NCBI RefSeq assembly: GCF_036417845.1
Contig: NC_089985.1
Span: 31,578,583 to 31,642,582 of the forward strand
Length of the DNA stretch: 64,000 nt
Direction: 5' to 3'
DNA from: Apteryx mantelli
Taxonomy: Eukaryota > Chordata > Aves > Apterygiformes > Apterygidae
The translations under genes and the position numbers were made by a program. This document shows positions 1 to 14,937 of the stretch, piece by piece (position 1 is the stretch's first letter; each line of letters starts with the position of its first letter). The notes under the pieces were generated by a model, which was not told the origin of the DNA, made no database searches, and was given only the letters and a program-made list of their open reading frames with translations.

Positions 1-3000
1 CAGCTAAACTGCATTTTAAGCCCATCTCCCCCAATTCAGCCCCATCCCTTATTTTCTTCATATTTGTTCCGTCAGAGTTACCACAGAAACAACCACTATC
101 AAAATACAGTCAAACCTATGCAGCTGTTGAAAGCTCTCCTCCTGGCAGCCTTTGATCCAAGTGATCAAGCATACCCTCTTCAGAAATCTCCCCACTCCTT
201 CTTGGAAATTAATTATACAGCAGAGGAGTACAAAAATAGGCCTGAACATGCAACAATATGACAAATGAAGTACAATTAGCTCACACACTGTAAAAATCAG
301 AATTAAGTCTTGAAAGCAGCGATAAACCTCATTCTAAGGAGCACGATGAAATTTGAGACTAGGGGCTAAACAACTATCACCACTGCCACCTAACCAGGGT
401 CTCCTGGCAGAGCAATGCCAGTGTTTCTCAGTCAGGGTACCCGCACCTCTCTCAAAGAAAGTTCAGGTTGCCGCTGCCTATCTACTAAATGTGCCTACAG
501 TATCTCTATTTGCAACATACTACACTGCTATAGGAAAGGTCTTGTCTACACACCAAAAAAGAAAACAGAAAACTTGCTGAAAGCAGAACTACATATTGGC
601 TACATAACTACTGCCAAACAAGTTCCCCTTGCTTGTGTGGATGGATAAGAAATAGACAGCAAAACCATGTTAGAGAGCTGTATTTTACATGTGGTGAATG
701 CCAGGTCAAAGTAAGTTTTTCACTGTACACTGGCAATAAACAGCATTACTTTTGTCATTTAAAAAAGACAAAATTTATTACTAAAAATCAATTACCCAGA
801 GACACAAGAGGGCTGTTCAAATTACACTGGCACTATGCAGTGAGGAAAGATAAAATGGAAGAATGAATACGTAGCTAGCTTACTAAAACCCTGTGACAAA
901 TGAATAAGAAAAGTGTTAAATCTGCAGTGACATTAACTAAAAAATGATTTAAAATATAAAAATGGAATCCAGGATGTGTTTTGCCTCCTCATGATAGATA
1001 AATAAGGATCTGAAACAGTTATTGCAATTTTTAAGTACCCTAGAAATTAGATCCCATCAATTTTGAGGGCTTTAATGACCTACAGAAATTATGACATCAC
1101 AGGAGAATGGAAGTTGAGCAATTCAGTGGGGAGAAGAAACAATTTTCAGTCAGATCATCTAAAACGCTTTTTAATCAAACATAATTAATTGACATTCGGG
1201 AAAAGGACACCTTTGTTAAAGATTCAGTATCCCCACCCTTTCCATTAAGGGGAGAGAATTCACACGACGCAGCCTGCAAGACCACCAGAGAGGTCTTCTG
1301 GCAAACAGAGGGAATACCAGCGATGACATGCCTGCTGCTCTCACGACAAGAAAAACAAGCAGGGAAGAGTCACCATCCCCATCTTTTCTGCCTTTCTTTA
1401 TACACAGAAAGGTTCAGGCACTTTTCCCCCCACCCAGTCCCTTGCAAGTCACCTTTAAGCGCGGGACTCCGTTCTGGGTCCCTGAACTTCTGACACACAC
1501 TGTTTATTTGGATTAGTAACATTCATTAGCACTTTTTTTTTTTTGATTGCCATGCCTCTAATTAATCAATTTTAAAAGCCAGTGGGGTGATTATAATCAA
1601 TGAGACCCTCCCTAAGTATAGAAGCCAGTGAACTTCACTCTGTAACCAGCAACTGAATTAGGCCAAGCATTTAAGACAATCATCAGTATCAATTTATAGC
1701 TGATTAAGGTTTCAGCTCATGATAATTAAAAAACTGTTCCCTCCATCACAGGTCTTGAGTGTTCACTAATGTCCTAAAAGCAATGAATTGGTACGGGAGA
1801 TAAAGGTCTTGCTCTTCTCTGACTCAAAAAATAATGCATTTGTAGCAACAGTCTAACAATAAATAAAGCTGCAAATACATCTAGTGGCTTATCAGGACTG
1901 ACGATCCATTTCCTAATATCTAAACTTGAACAGTACAGTGCAAGTACACAGAACCAAGGATATGCCATTTATTAGAGAAAGAGTTAATAGTGCCACCAAC
2001 TATGAAAGGCTGCCCAGTGCTTTCTGTGCTAGTATCTTGTCTTCAGTTGTTTATAAACCTTGTCAATTTTTAATTGTTTAGGATGAAGTTTTCAATATCA
2101 GCTGACTGCCTTAAGAGGAAAACTTGGAAAATTTCAGAGAAAACAGTTCAGCTGCTTCTAAGGCAGTGTTTAGCCTAAGCTTAAATGGGCCCTTCCTTTG
2201 AAAGGTTCTGGTAAGCCAATTATTTGGAGAAGGAACATGACATTTAGTAAGGACTGCTGATCTGCGTATCAAGAATGCGCCTTTTACCATCTCGTTCTGT
2301 TACAAACCTTTGGAAAACTGCAGTTTTGCATACTTTTGCAAGGCTTCTATTTTAGCTGCAAAAATTTTTACAGGTTTTACACCGACGGAAAGTTTTTTTC
2401 AACCACTCAACCCCCCAAACTGATCATATAGCAGGTCCCATCTAAGATCTTCTGCACCATCAGGTGGTACATACAGAGCACCCAAGGCATGAAGCTCCAC
2501 AGCCACACTGTGATGACTGCTCCAGGGAAAAGGGCTCAATCTGCTGTGTTTCTATAACATTATTAACACAGAGGAAAAAAAAACATAGAAACCAAAGCTG
2601 ACAAGGACAAAGAGGGAAAAAAAAGCATAAAAACAAGGACTCTAGCAAGACTGGGGCTAGAATGGGGAGGAAAAACAATCTCTGAAAACTAGGCAAACTT
2701 GGAACAGGCTGTGGAAGGACACTGGACCAAGGAGATAGGAATCTGAAGGGAGGAAAAAAAAGAGGCCAATGGACAGAAAAAAGCAGCAAGATGAAATGAG
2801 AAGTCTGAAGTGGAATAGGAGATTGGACTGGTAGTGAAAGAAGATAAGAATGGCATATGTGAAAGAGAAGCCGGACTTCTAGCAAGGATCCTTGAAAGGG
2901 AAGACTAAGCAAAGAGACCAAGACTAGGATGAGAAATGGATGCTAGCAGCGGCAGGACGCCAGTGTGGGAAAAGAGACAGGGTGGGACTGGGCAATGTTA

Positions 3001-4064
3001 GCAGCAATAGGGCACATTCAGTCAAGTAGGGATGAAAGGCAGGAGGGTCTGTGCACCCTAAAGCATACTGTCCCCTTCCACAGCTTGGAATTTCAGAACC
3101 TGAAAGTCCTTAGTCTCACCACTCCTCTATTGCTAGCAAATGACTGTGAAAATGACTGGGCAGGGTACTTGTCTCATCTGAGACAGTTCATAGAGAAATC
3201 AGCAACTTCCTAGTGCTATTCATGGCAGCTCAAGTTGAGTAGCTCTGAGTGGGAGATCTTTAGCAACCAGTCCCACAGATAAACACTGTGGTGTCAAAAT
3301 GCTTCCACATGATGGACTCTCAATGTTTTTAAGTTTGGTCTTTTACAGATCTGGGAAATCATACACAGACTATTATGCAAGTAATGTAAGAAGAGTAATG
3401 CTACAAAGTCATGCACACAAACTTTAGGAAACAAGTAAATTGAGAATGCATGTGCAACCTGATGTGTTTACATTTGGTAAGAGTCTTCAGATGATCTTGT
3501 TTTTCCTCACAGACCTCCCCTGCCTTGCCCTGTGTGCTGAACAGAGCTCACTTACTGGACAACTCTATGATGTTTAATCATAGATCCATTGATTCCAGGC
3601 CCTTCCTAACTCCTGAAAGCTCAACTGTGCAGCTACAAGAATGCTCTTGACAATGTTTTACATGCAATTATGATTTAGATTGCCTTTTTAAAAACAGGGG
3701 AGTTTAGAGCTGTTAGGGAGTCAAATGCCTAAATGTTTTCAGCTCTATTATCCTTACATTTTGCTCCAGAAAATCTTTTCATGTAAAGAGTTTAAGCACC
3801 TTTCTTAAAAAAAAAAAAAGACATTTCCTCCACTTTCAGACACACACGTAGTGCAACTGTTGGCTTGCATTTCCCTCCTCTCTCAAACAGTTTGAAGCCA
3901 TGCTTTCTTATTTGCATTACTGTAATGCCTGTGAGCTTTAATCATGGACCAGGACACACTAAACCAGCAATAATCAAGCCTCAGCAATTTAACACGTATC
4001 ATTAAAAGAAAATGAGAGGTAAGGTATGGGAACAACTGTATGGTGTTCAGTACTTTTAGCATAT

Positions 4065-4180
4065 AGGTAAAACAGGGATAATAGCCCTGCCCTGCCTTAC
4101 AGCAGTGTTGTGAAAATAGACCCATTAAAGATTACAAGGCACTAACTCAGATATTATGGTAAGAGGGACCAGATAAGCAT
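4065..4180 (+). repeat. MIR/CORE-SINE-like fragment
   Basis: The order of motifs (AAACAGGGATAATA, a CCTGCCTTACAG stretch, TGTTGTGAAAATA, ATTAAAGATTACAAGGC, then AGATATTATGGTAAG) follows the 3' half of ancient amniote MIR-type SINEs. The match is diverged and from memory; another old amniote repeat with the same tail is possible. Confidence 0.5.
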
Positions 4181-4430
4181 CTAACCAAGTCCTTGAAATC
4201 AGCGGGAGTTTTGCCTAGTAAAAGGCTTCTGGATGTGATCTCAGAAGAGATCTCAGAGAGAAGAGTAGTTCAGTACATACCATGAGAGGGAAGAATTTCC
4301 AGAAGTATTTGTTACCCATCTAACTCTGCTCCCTACACTCAGTGGTAAAATTCCCAGTTACAATCTGGCTGATGCTGAGTGTTCTTGAAAAACCTAACGG
4401 TTTTAATATTCATATGTAACAAAAATCTAG

Positions 4431-4501
4431 GGTCTGATCCAAAACCCACTGAAGTAACCTGGAGCCTTTCCCTGAACTCTTGTGAGATTTGGACCAGAGC
4501 C
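4431..4501. repeat. Imperfect inverted repeat, old hairpin-type element
   Basis: The left arm begins GGTCTGATCCAAAA and the right arm, read in reverse complement, begins GGCTCTGGTCCAAAT; arms of about 25 bp flank a short loop. The GATCCAAA-CCCACTGAAGT wording resembles a dispersed repeat I remember from sauropsid genomes, but I cannot name the family. Degraded and probably old. Confidence 0.4.
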
Positions 4502-4690
4502 TGCAAGATTACACGACTCTAATACTTAATTCTGAACTGGAAAAAAGCAAGTCACAACCCCACTAAGGAATCTGAGGAAAAAATAGGATATCTGTACCTT
4601 TTTATTTCTTTACTCTCTGATGGATAATCATACATATTATATATATTAATGGTTTCTCTATTATTTATATATATATTCCTATCTACATAC

Positions 4691-4850
4691 CTGGCTTTTT
4701 TTTCCCTTTCTGTCCTGGTACCCCTTCTGTGGGTTCATGAGTTTTCTTCATCAACATGGAGAGAGTAGCATCATGGGTCCGAAAGAGATCCACAACTTTA
4801 TATAAATCAACATCTGTGATCAGATCGCAGCTCAACACCAAGACATCAGT
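4691..4850 (-). CDS. EIF2B3: EIF2B3 coding exon 3
   Basis: This 160-nt exon encodes about residues 97-149 of eIF2B gamma. It contains [20 protein letters not shown], then [16 protein letters not shown], and ends in [10 protein letters not shown], all aligning with human EIF2B3. The acceptor is TTCTGTCTGGCAG and the donor GTATGT. The exon ends in phase 1, so the reading frame must continue in an exon to the left of this window. The remaining exons, which carry the rest of the catalytic-like domain and the left-handed beta-helix repeats, are not present. A run of TA dinucleotides begins about 10 bp past the donor. Confidence 0.95.
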
Positions 4851-5504
4851 CTGCCAGACAGAAGAAAATAATAAGCCCTTCAGAGATACACATGACCAGA
4901 TATGGACTAGCATCTGATGCCTTAGCAACAAATACTGTCTGTAACATTTAGCTTTTTTTAAACAACATGTACCATACAGACCCTGACCAAAAAAAAAAAA
5001 AAAAAAGTTACTGGTATAGGTTTTTACTGGAAGCAAGACAATTAACTCTGAGGCACTGAATTTCACCAGTTCATGTTGCTCGAGTCCTGCTGTTACTGAA
5101 TTAGCTATATGCTTATCCAGCTCTGGGCCATAAAGAAAATGTGATCAGCTAAACTGCCATCTCCTCCTAATGGAAGGAACTGGGACACAGAAATCATGAC
5201 TTTCAAGACTGCCATGAAATTCTACAGTATTTATAATGGCTACTTTTAGTTACATAATGATGTAGAAAAGAAATCTTTCTGAAGAAATCTTTTTAGCTGA
5301 CTTTGCATCTGGCTACAAACCACTGGAAAAGATTTAAACTATGTTATTTTATCAGGAGGGGAAAAAAAATAAAAAATCAAAGACTATCTAGGATGTGATT
5401 TACTCAGTAATTGTGCTGCGATGGTGGGCTCAGTTTAGAAATACATTTCCTAAAACCAGCAATACCCCATATAAAAAATTGAGGAAGTTAGGTCCTATTT
5501 AATA

Positions 5505-5600
5505 ACAGGCTTGTATTTAATTTTGATCTCACAGGATTTCAAAGTGCTTTACAAAGCATTTAAGAGAACTGCTGCATACATCACAGAAATGTAATCACAC
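5505..5600. repeat. Possible old dispersed repeat
   Basis: The stretch GATTTCAAAGTGCTTTACAA resembles a widely dispersed amniote repeat motif (CTCAAAGCGCTTTACAAA). Only this short core is recognisable. Confidence 0.3.
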
Positions 5601-8600
5601 ACTGGGTGAGACATAGCAGCTTCATTAACATTGTACACAACCAATACAGTCAGGCTAAAAACTCTTACTTAGAAATGATTTTCTGCATTTCACATGGCTT
5701 GCGGAATATATTGCCAAAAATCTAGTAGTTTGGCAATTATCTTCATTTAAACTAATCTTAACATAATATTTCTGCAACACAGCCTACAGAAAATTAGTGA
5801 GTTTCTACTTCATTTTTTTTGTTAATGATCAACCTTCTAAATGTGTTTCAAGAAGATAGTGTTTCTTTCTTGACATACACCATTTTCACTTTCTTTGCCA
5901 TAATTTAATATATAAGCCTCCCTGAGGAGAGGAACATGGTTTCCCAGTTCTTTCTTTTCTAAGACATTATTTAATAAGAAGGGCATTAGAAAATACCTGG
6001 TAAAGTCTGAGTTACTTACTCATAGAGGATCAATAATTCTATTTTTACTTCGAATGCCATCTCGGTTGAAAGAGAAATAGTTCAGCATTGACCTGGAAGG
6101 TTTGCTTTGCAGACTTTTATCTAATATTAGGAGATTCCACACTGTAGATAAGAATAACTGAGGTCTGGTATATACATTATTTGACAGGTTCTCCTACAAA
6201 TGGTAGGAAGCTTCCAAGTGTTACCGCTAAGTCATCAGAATTCATCATTTCAAACTATGAGAGTTGCTGATTTGGCACGCTGCTCATAAGGTCAAGCCCT
6301 TCAGTTTTCATTTGATTGCTCCCCACTTTACTGAGAAACACCTGGTTGCTTTATGGGAAGTAACAACGTGTAGGTTGAGAATTTTGCATGTTCAAAACCT
6401 GACTTACAGCTCCCCTTTTAACATATTTTCAAAATGTGTATTTTATATTACAGTTTTGCCTAGGAGAAGTGTTTTAATTATCACTTGTCTAAAACAAACA
6501 AGATGCATACACTGGGAAAAAAAAAAAAAAACCTAAAGCAAGCTATCTACTACTCTGGAACAGCCCTGAATCAATATTTCAGTGCGTAAAAAACAAGGGA
6601 GAATAAAATCCAACTTGGTATGGAAGTGAACCTTCAGTTTCAAAACTGCAAATAGTGAAAAACGTAACACACACTAGATACCCTGAAAAACCCTGCAAAA
6701 TTTTCAGATACTGAATTTTTCAAGTGCACAAATGAGTTACAATACTTGCAGAAAAGGCCAAAATGTATCCAGGACCTAGATAAAGAAACAGCTTCTTTTC
6801 AAACTCATTTTGTAGAAGGAAGAGATCTCTGGCTTCAAATCACTGGGGGAGGGAGAGAGGGGGAGAGACACAGACACACCAGTGGACTTAAGTTAAGCAA
6901 CAATTATCTGGACTTGTAAAACAAATCTTGTAATTATTTCACATTTCACTAAGTGCTTTAATCTGTCACTATAGTAAAATCCCAACAAGCCTTTCATAGT
7001 TGTGAACAGGCTCCTGGGTTTTTTTCTCCTCACTATAGGACAAGCTTTTTGCAAAAACTGAATGCAAGACCCCTGAGGAGCATACGGGAACAGAACCACC
7101 AAATGTCTGGTTGCCATCTGTTCTACCCATTTACTCTCCCAATATGTAAATAAACGTCAGTGAGCGCAGGGACCGGTGAAACACACAGTTGCTCTGTAAA
7201 GCCCACATTTCTGCCTCTCCTCCTGATGAGCAGAGCAGTGGCCTCAGAAGCACGCTGAGAATACACCATGAAAGGCTCTTTTGGGACTTGACAGCCTCCC
7301 CTTTGAAACACCACCACCCTCATAAATAAAGCCCTCACTGTCTAATGGATGCACTTTTTTCCAGTGTACAACTCCTGAACGAATAAACTAATGGCTGAAT
7401 GAAAAAATAAACTATCCTAGAACCCTAGCAGAAGTGTGTGTTTTTCTTTACTTTCTTAGGGCGGGTGGAGTAGAAAGAAAATAAATGGTAGAGCTTATGT
7501 TTTTTTAAGTATATACTTCTATACATACCATATAAATACAGTGCACCTTCCCAATGAACCACTGATACAAAGAAGAGAAGCATGTTCTACATGCACTCAT
7601 GTGCTAACAAGGGGTATGTGAACATACTTGACTTCATGAATTATGCAAACACCTAAGACACACACACATCTCTTAATGAAATATATGTAACTGATTACAT
7701 CAACCCCAAACTATTGTACAAACACATGATAAGAATCAACATGAACTGATTAAAAAAAAAACAACAAAAAACCCCCCAGCAAGCACACACCCCAAGCAAA
7801 ATCACCACAAAGGAAGAAAAATACATGCACAAACCTTTGCAAACAGCACCCCCAGCACCCATTACAACCAGGGGGGAGGACAAGGCAAGGGCTTAAGTCA
7901 AGAAAGACCAGCTAATGGCTGGAGCACAAAACACAAATTCTTGAAATTCATGTTCACTTTCCTCCTCTGCCAAACTTGCTATGTGCCATTTTGCTTAATA
8001 CTTCTGTGACAGAAGTATTCAATGACAGACCAGGGCTCCATAAAAGTAGCTGCTGAACAGGCCAAGTGAAGAGAAAAATTCCCCATCTTGAAGAAACTAC
8101 GGCCCAAGCACAAGAAGAGAGACAGCAAATGACTATGGGTTGGGGAACGCAAGGGAACACTGAAATACTACTATGGTAGGGGAGCAGCAGCCCTAGCACG
8201 TTGGAGCAAGCTTGTGTTCTTTGGGGGCATCACAAGAGCCATGGGAAGCAGCAGAATATGACACTGTCCTATGAAGAGTTACTTGAGCCTCAATAATCCC
8301 ATTTAACCTTGGATTTGCAATAAAGGAACTCGAGTTAGAAACTTAGACTCAGCCTCTAATCAGTGGAGAGAAACTGGCTCTTGCAGAGGTCAATTTATCC
8401 CACCTATAATCTGAGTTTCAAGAAGGTGTTTCTCCCTCCCCACCAAGCGTGGAAGGAGCCCTGGGCTTCCAGCTCAGCCTGCACTGAACACAGACAGTTC
8501 AGTCAACTCAGGTAAGGGAACACAGCGCTTAAAGCCTCCAAATCTCATCTCTCCCTCTCTAGCTCTGGGTAATACCACTGCACTACCAGACAAACCTTTT

Positions 8601-11600
8601 CAGAACTGTGGGGTACTCATACTATGGGATAACATACACCCTCGATCTGGATAAATACAACATGGTAATGTAAAACATCAAGAAATTCATACAAAATAGA
8701 GAAAAGCACTATAAAAAAAACCCTCAAAACCAACATGTCAACAATTATATTAATCCCAGCACAACATGGAACATCTATGCAAAAAAGAAAACCAAAAGGC
8801 AGACTGTTTCAAGAACTCAGTTCAAGACAACTGATTTAAAAATAGAAAACATGTTTTCAATGGAACTAATTCATACCATAGATCAAAAGATGAATGCAAT
8901 TATATGGTGTAATATACCAGCATAAACAAAAAGCCTTGGACTTGCTCACACCCTACATACCAAGGGCAACACTAAAAACTCTTTTACATTCAGCAATGAC
9001 TGCTGGATCCCTTCTGTTCAAACAGGAGATATCAAGGTTACCACAGATAGCTGGCAGCAAAAGCTGACTTTTTAATGGTATTCACTATGCTTTTTCTATC
9101 AAGCACAGACAAGGGCAGGACCTTGTAGCCTAAACTGCTGAGGGGCCTCAAAAACTACAGACTAGAAAATGAGAAAACATATGTTGCAAGGAAATCTCTA
9201 ATTTGAACAAAATCAGCCTCAAGAGAAAGAGAAAAACAAATGTCAGTTTGCATTATAAACAGAAAAAAGTCACATATCCACTAGCAGCAGAACCAGCTTC
9301 TAACAGAACTGAAGACAGACAAAACATTGAAGTTAAATGCTAAAAGTTTCCAATTGCACAGTATTACAGCTGAAGCTTTGACAGGAAAAAAAAAGGGGGG
9401 GGGGAAGAGATTAGATGGACTTTGTTCCTACACTCAGCCTAAGTCAACATGCACAAACAGAGAACTTTGCATCACTTCCCGTGGTGTCACCATACTATGA
9501 GGGAGAGAGGAACAAGTTATAATTACTGCTGGTATTAAGACCGAGAATTTATATACACAATAGTCTGGAACTTCACCCATATGAAACAGTGGGGATTCTG
9601 CGTAACGCTTTTATTATTCTAAAGCGTGGAAAGGGAGAGAACAGTTTGGCTACAGGCAAACATTTTGATTACTTGCTAGCATGCTCTAGGCAAAGACAGA
9701 GATACTTCCTAGCAATTGCATTAGTCACCATGGTTCAGATCAGAGAGTTACATCCAAGGCTTTAGAGAATCCCTTTTTATCTCAGTCTCCACCGAGTCCT
9801 CCAATTTCCACACCTGTGACCTCTTTGAAGCTTTTTGGCTGTTGCTGTAACCGGAGCAGGGAACCTCATTTATTTTTGATGTCTGCAGGATCTTGTTAGC
9901 TACCAATCTAAATGACCGCCTTTGGCTGGGAATTCCCACTCTGCTTTTATAATGACCTTGATAGCAGGATTCAGAAGCAAATCATGATTTAGTACTTAGT
10001 TAGCAAATATGAAACATTTACCTGCTGTGCACTCACCCTGCAACAGCAAGTTTGCTGCAGACCAGCACCTTCATAACTGTTCTAAGGATATCAGACTGGG
10101 GACAGACCAGATTGCTCCCCAATCTGAAATCCAGAAGCAGCCCTTCCTCAACAAAAGGTGGATTTTTTTTTTTTTGGTGGGAAAAGCAGTGTCTTAAAGT
10201 GAAAGAAAAAGGTGACCTTTTTTTTTTTTTTTAAAACAGAGAAGTCTAATTCAGGAGCCAAGGGAGTCTCTTCTAGTTTCTTGGATGGCCCCGAATTCAT
10301 CAGGTGAAGATATCTTAAGGCAATGTGAATGCCTTCACATATGTAACCTGTCAGCATCACTGTTTATCTTCTCAAAGAGAGCTGGAAGAAAGATGCCAGG
10401 AGCTGGGGAGGAAACTTAACCCTGCTCCCATCATATGGCTCATCCTATGCACTGTATCAGATGGGATCCTACAATGAAAACACTATTTTACATTATCTTC
10501 ACATCTCAAAAGCTAGCATCCAAAATCAATATTTTTAAATTTACATATATATAAGCTCAGAACAGGAAAGATATTCAAGTCCTGAAGGCATCCTGTCTCC
10601 TCCCAGGAGGAAGTCTTGTTACCTAGTGCTAAAGCTGATATGGGGGGTGGAAAACTTACAATCATCAGCAACCCAAACCAGAAGATTAGAGATGAACACA
10701 CAAACTTATATAAATTCATAAACTTACTATGAGTTTTTTCAAGCAGGACTTTGATATCATGACACTTACAAAACAGTAAACCAGGAGGTCTGGAATATAA
10801 GCTTTGCAATCCATCTTTTACTCTGCTTCTGATTAATGCAATCTTGTCACACTTGCACAGTATTCCAAAAATCTTTTCCCAGCTTCCTCCTCCAGGCACA
10901 ATATCCTTCTCCACTGGTTCCCCACCTTCTGTAACATCAAGAGCAAGTTGTGTACCTTCCACCTAAGAGCCCATCCCTTTCATTCATCATTCACTTAGCA
11001 AAAGGTCTACTTCTGTCTTAGATCAATAGGGTATGCCAAGTGTAATATTTACTTGTAATTTCTAAAGGACACGGTTTTATTCCCTGCCAGGGCATACCTA
11101 AGAAGTGCTCTGCGTACACCTGCAAGCTAGCACAGTATTTATCATTAACATCTTTTTTAGAACTCTGCTACCGTTACACCCATAGAAAACTGACAATCAT
11201 CAGGCCACCAGTATGCTGGGACACTGCACTAATATACTGACACATACTATTTTGTTTCTTTATGCTTCCTCATTTGCCTGAGGGCAAGTGTTATCTCCTG
11301 GATTTGCATTCAGATTCTAAGCACTCTATGGAAGAGACTGTTTTTCCCTATTTAAGGCAAGGCATCCAGAATGAGAACACCATCATCCACAAGAGCCACA
11401 CATGCTAAAGCTCAGGGGAGAAGCCCAAATCCATCTCCTGTAAAAACCGTTAAAAGCCCGATCTAGGGCTTGAGCATGCCATAATCCATGCCCAGAATTC
11501 ACCAGCTCATGGAGGGTCAGCTTGGCAAGCTGAGTTCTCCCTTTGCTCAATGTACAGCATGGCCAGATCCCTTCTTCGCAGACAGGAGAACTCCAGAGAA

Positions 11601-14600
11601 AAACGGAGTTCTCCTCGTCACTCCTATTCCTGGAAGGAAGGTTTCCAGGACTACCTGGACGGCAGCACTAACAGACCCACTGCACAGCTGATCTTGGACT
11701 CTGCCTCACATGAACAGAAAGGAGAATGCCGCAGTCAGACTCCAATCTCAACAGCAGCGGCTCAGCAGGCTTGCTGCCAAAGCCCAGAGCTCAAGCCCAG
11801 GCTTAACACTTAATGTAAGCAGAGCCTTAGGCAGTCAGGTGCTGTAGTCATACAAACAATAGTAATAAAAAGTAGTCCTAATGGAGCTCAACCGGCTCAA
11901 CTTATTGAAGAGAAAGGCGGCCTTTGCCCACAGCCTGCAATTACCTAAACAGCAAAGGATATTTCAGCAACACAACAAAATGCAGGCATGACTGGATTCA
12001 ATGGCTAGAAATCAGAATCAGCAGTGTTCAAACTGGAAATAAAAGACAAAGTGTTTTTAGAGTGAGAATAAATATCATCTGGAATAAAACACCAAAGGGT
12101 TTAATAGACTCTTCCTCAACAAGCATGTGTGACTAATGACCTGCTATCTTTCAGAAAAACATTCTTTAACTCACCCACAAGTTTTGGGGCTAACAGCCCT
12201 AATTACTCTGTGCAAATTACCTTATAGACTAGAGGCTCATAATGGTTCCTTTCAGTCTCAAACCAGAATATTAATGAAAACCAAGACATACAGCACATGT
12301 CCTCAGGAATCATTCTGCCATCCCACAGCTTTTAAAAAAAAGCTAGTGTTAAACTCTCCCTCCAAGGTGAAAAAAGTCTTTACACAAAATCCAATGTCAA
12401 CCCTGTTCTAACAGGAAAACACAAATGCTAATCTGCTCCACAAAACACAGGCTCAACAGAACCAGTCACTTTGAAACACAACTCAGTGGCATTGTCACTT
12501 CATACTAGCCTGAGTGCCCACATGCAGTGAAACATGATTAGTTTTGCTCACAGGTGTTTTTTCCTATAAAAACTAGTCACACCATGTTACATAAAAATAA
12601 GTCAAGAGTCTGGATACTTCAGATGTATAATATATAATGCAACCTACCATTTTGAATCCTAGATTTCTTTACTATTCCCCATCTAATACTATGTAGGCAT
12701 ACTTTTTTCTCCTCTAGCACCTCTCCAATTTTTCAGTGATATTTGGTCTGCAGTAATCGATATTATAACAAATATGCTATCAAGACTTCAAGATCTCCAG
12801 CACATTTTCCAGCACTGTTAGTCCACACCCCAAATCCTCACCATATTCCCAAAGGAGCTAAGAGAATTTAGACTACAAGAAAATGCCTAAATTCACTTCA
12901 AGATATGGATATCTGACGGTCTTTCCCTTTTCAGTACACAATTCAAAAAAAAACCCAACCAACCAACCAAAAAAACCCTCATAACCTACATGGGTTTTCC
13001 CGTTAACATAACATGACATAAATGCATAACACAAAATCATATTCTAGGCATCTCACAAATCCACTGATCTTCACTATGACTTTCAACAAAGTAACAAAGC
13101 AAACAATGATAGAAAAAAGGAGATGAACAAAATGATAGCCTCCAGGAAAGCCTGTACTGTTCACATCACCTCCTTCCTATTATCCTATCCTATTATTCCT
13201 ATTATTATTAGGATCTCACTACTGTACCAGACTGCAAAACCAACAGAGGGAAATCCTCTTTTAACACAGTAAGTCCAGGGGTTGATGTTGGGCAACTACT
13301 CCCTTCCACATCCCCCAATAACTAGAATTACATACTTAACACATGCAATTTTCTTTGATCTAAACAATTCCATCCTGTCTTTTGAGGGATGACTACTCAC
13401 TAAGAAACGTCACCTGCAGTAGAGTAACTGAGGTAGCTGCACAGCTCACAATCGCCAAGAAAAGTCCCAACTTCAGATGAGAGAAGGGCTATCGAGATCC
13501 ATAAACCATCTAGTCATGGGGGAAATAGATAATTAGAAGTCATCCAGGCCCAAAACAAAGAAAAAAGGCTGCAGGCAGCAAGGAAGGAACATTACTCCAG
13601 AAAGAGATGCAAATGAACACCTCCTTGCAAGTATCACCCTACACCAGGGAGGCCCTGCTCATGGGGAAGGGCCAAGGAGATCAGAAGTTACAAGTCAAAA
13701 AATAATAAAACTTCAGAAGGTGACTTAAAGTTTAAAACAAGGACATCATCTAAGAACACCAAACAGAACCCTACACAGCTCCTGCTCTGTGGAGTCCAGA
13801 CAGATATGGACATCAGCGATGCTTTCACACCCTCCTTCATGCATGGTGGACAGTTAGGTCTTCAAGGTTCGTTCACAGCACATCTTTGGCCTCTCCACTG
13901 ACAACACCAAGGAGAGATGGCAGCTTTGAGATGTTGATTCTTCATTTTTCCCTCCACACTCTTAAAATCTTATCCTTTCTTAGGAAATAAGATGACCAAA
14001 TTCACTTCATATGGACTTACCACTTCTTTGAACGCTCATCACAGAACAACTTCGGTAACTATAAACTTGACTTTGATTTATCAGTGTAAAAGGTTTTCAA
14101 TGCCTGATAAAATAATAAAGGGCATTTAATTCTTCTTTGCCTTCATGTACCCATGAAAGCTATAATTTTTTTTAAAGCAAAAAAGTGCAAAAATGGTGTT
14201 TACTGAGATTAGCTATATTAAAGGTTTAATTTTCCCCTTACACACAGCACATTAAATTTACACAAGATTGTATATGCTTTAAATAGGGAAAATAAAAGAT
14301 GTTTTATAATTAAAAAAGAACACTAACTTTACTTACATCCACAAAATGAAAACTCAGAGTAGCTCACAGAAAACACTTTTACCAGGATGCTTTTAGGAAA
14401 ATGATTTTAATTATACACATGTGCAAAGAGCTTACTATGTCTGCAACTAAAACAGGCAAAATTTGAGCAATTCATCAGAAAGCACAATGAGGATCTGAAT
14501 GAAAATATATACTGTAATACAGGGGGAAATTGTAACAATTAATTTCCACATGGAAACAAAAGGTACTGGTTAACATAATAAGCATAGCACTGGAGTAGTC

Positions 14601-14915
14601 AGGAGCTTGAAAAGGATAAGGACACGCAGTGAGAGATGCAATAATTAAAACTGACAGGCATCTCAGGTCTGTCAGTGACTCTTATTGCAAAACACCTAAA
14701 GTCTTTGCATATTTTTTGCCTGTGTATATAATGGGAAGCATCATTCTCAGCTGAGAGTGCACAGAACAGCAAATGCCCTAATAACCACTCTGGATCCTAA
14801 CCTTCAGAGCTAATTGCCTCATTCAAACTTCTGCTGTTTTAACCCTGATCCATAGTAAATACTGGCAGGAAAAAAAAAATTAATTAACTACATACTTTTA
14901 AAGCTGAGTAACTTC

Positions 14916-14937
14916 AAAAAAAAAAAAAAAAAAAAAA
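14916..14937 (+). repeat. Adenine homopolymer, A22
   Basis: A pure run of 22 A, the longest homopolymer in the window. There is no SINE body or target-site duplication beside it that I could recognise, so it is not called as a retroposon tail. Confidence 0.8.

Larger units (their letters stand above)
1..4690 (-). other. EIF2B3: EIF2B3 intron 3 (5' part)
   Basis: AT-rich intronic DNA without any coding exon that I can support. Small open frames here are short and have no recognisable family motif. It contains T and A homopolymers, an alternating TA tract at about 4,630-4,680, a MIR-like fragment and a hairpin repeat, listed separately. Confidence 0.85.

Noticed and set aside
2460-2921. A 153-codon minus-strand frame in EIF2B3 intron 3.
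   Set aside because: The DNA is purine-rich on the plus strand, so the antisense translation is a Leu/Phe/Ser/Pro-rich string without domain motifs.
4989-5006. A-rich tracts in introns as tails of young SINEs or retrocopies.
   Set aside because: No SINE body, LINE 3' end or target-site duplication is recognisable beside them; they look like simple homopolymers.
10513-10962. A 149-codon minus-strand frame in EIF2B3 intron 2.
   Set aside because: No recognisable family, no splice context and no conserved motif; a chance frame.
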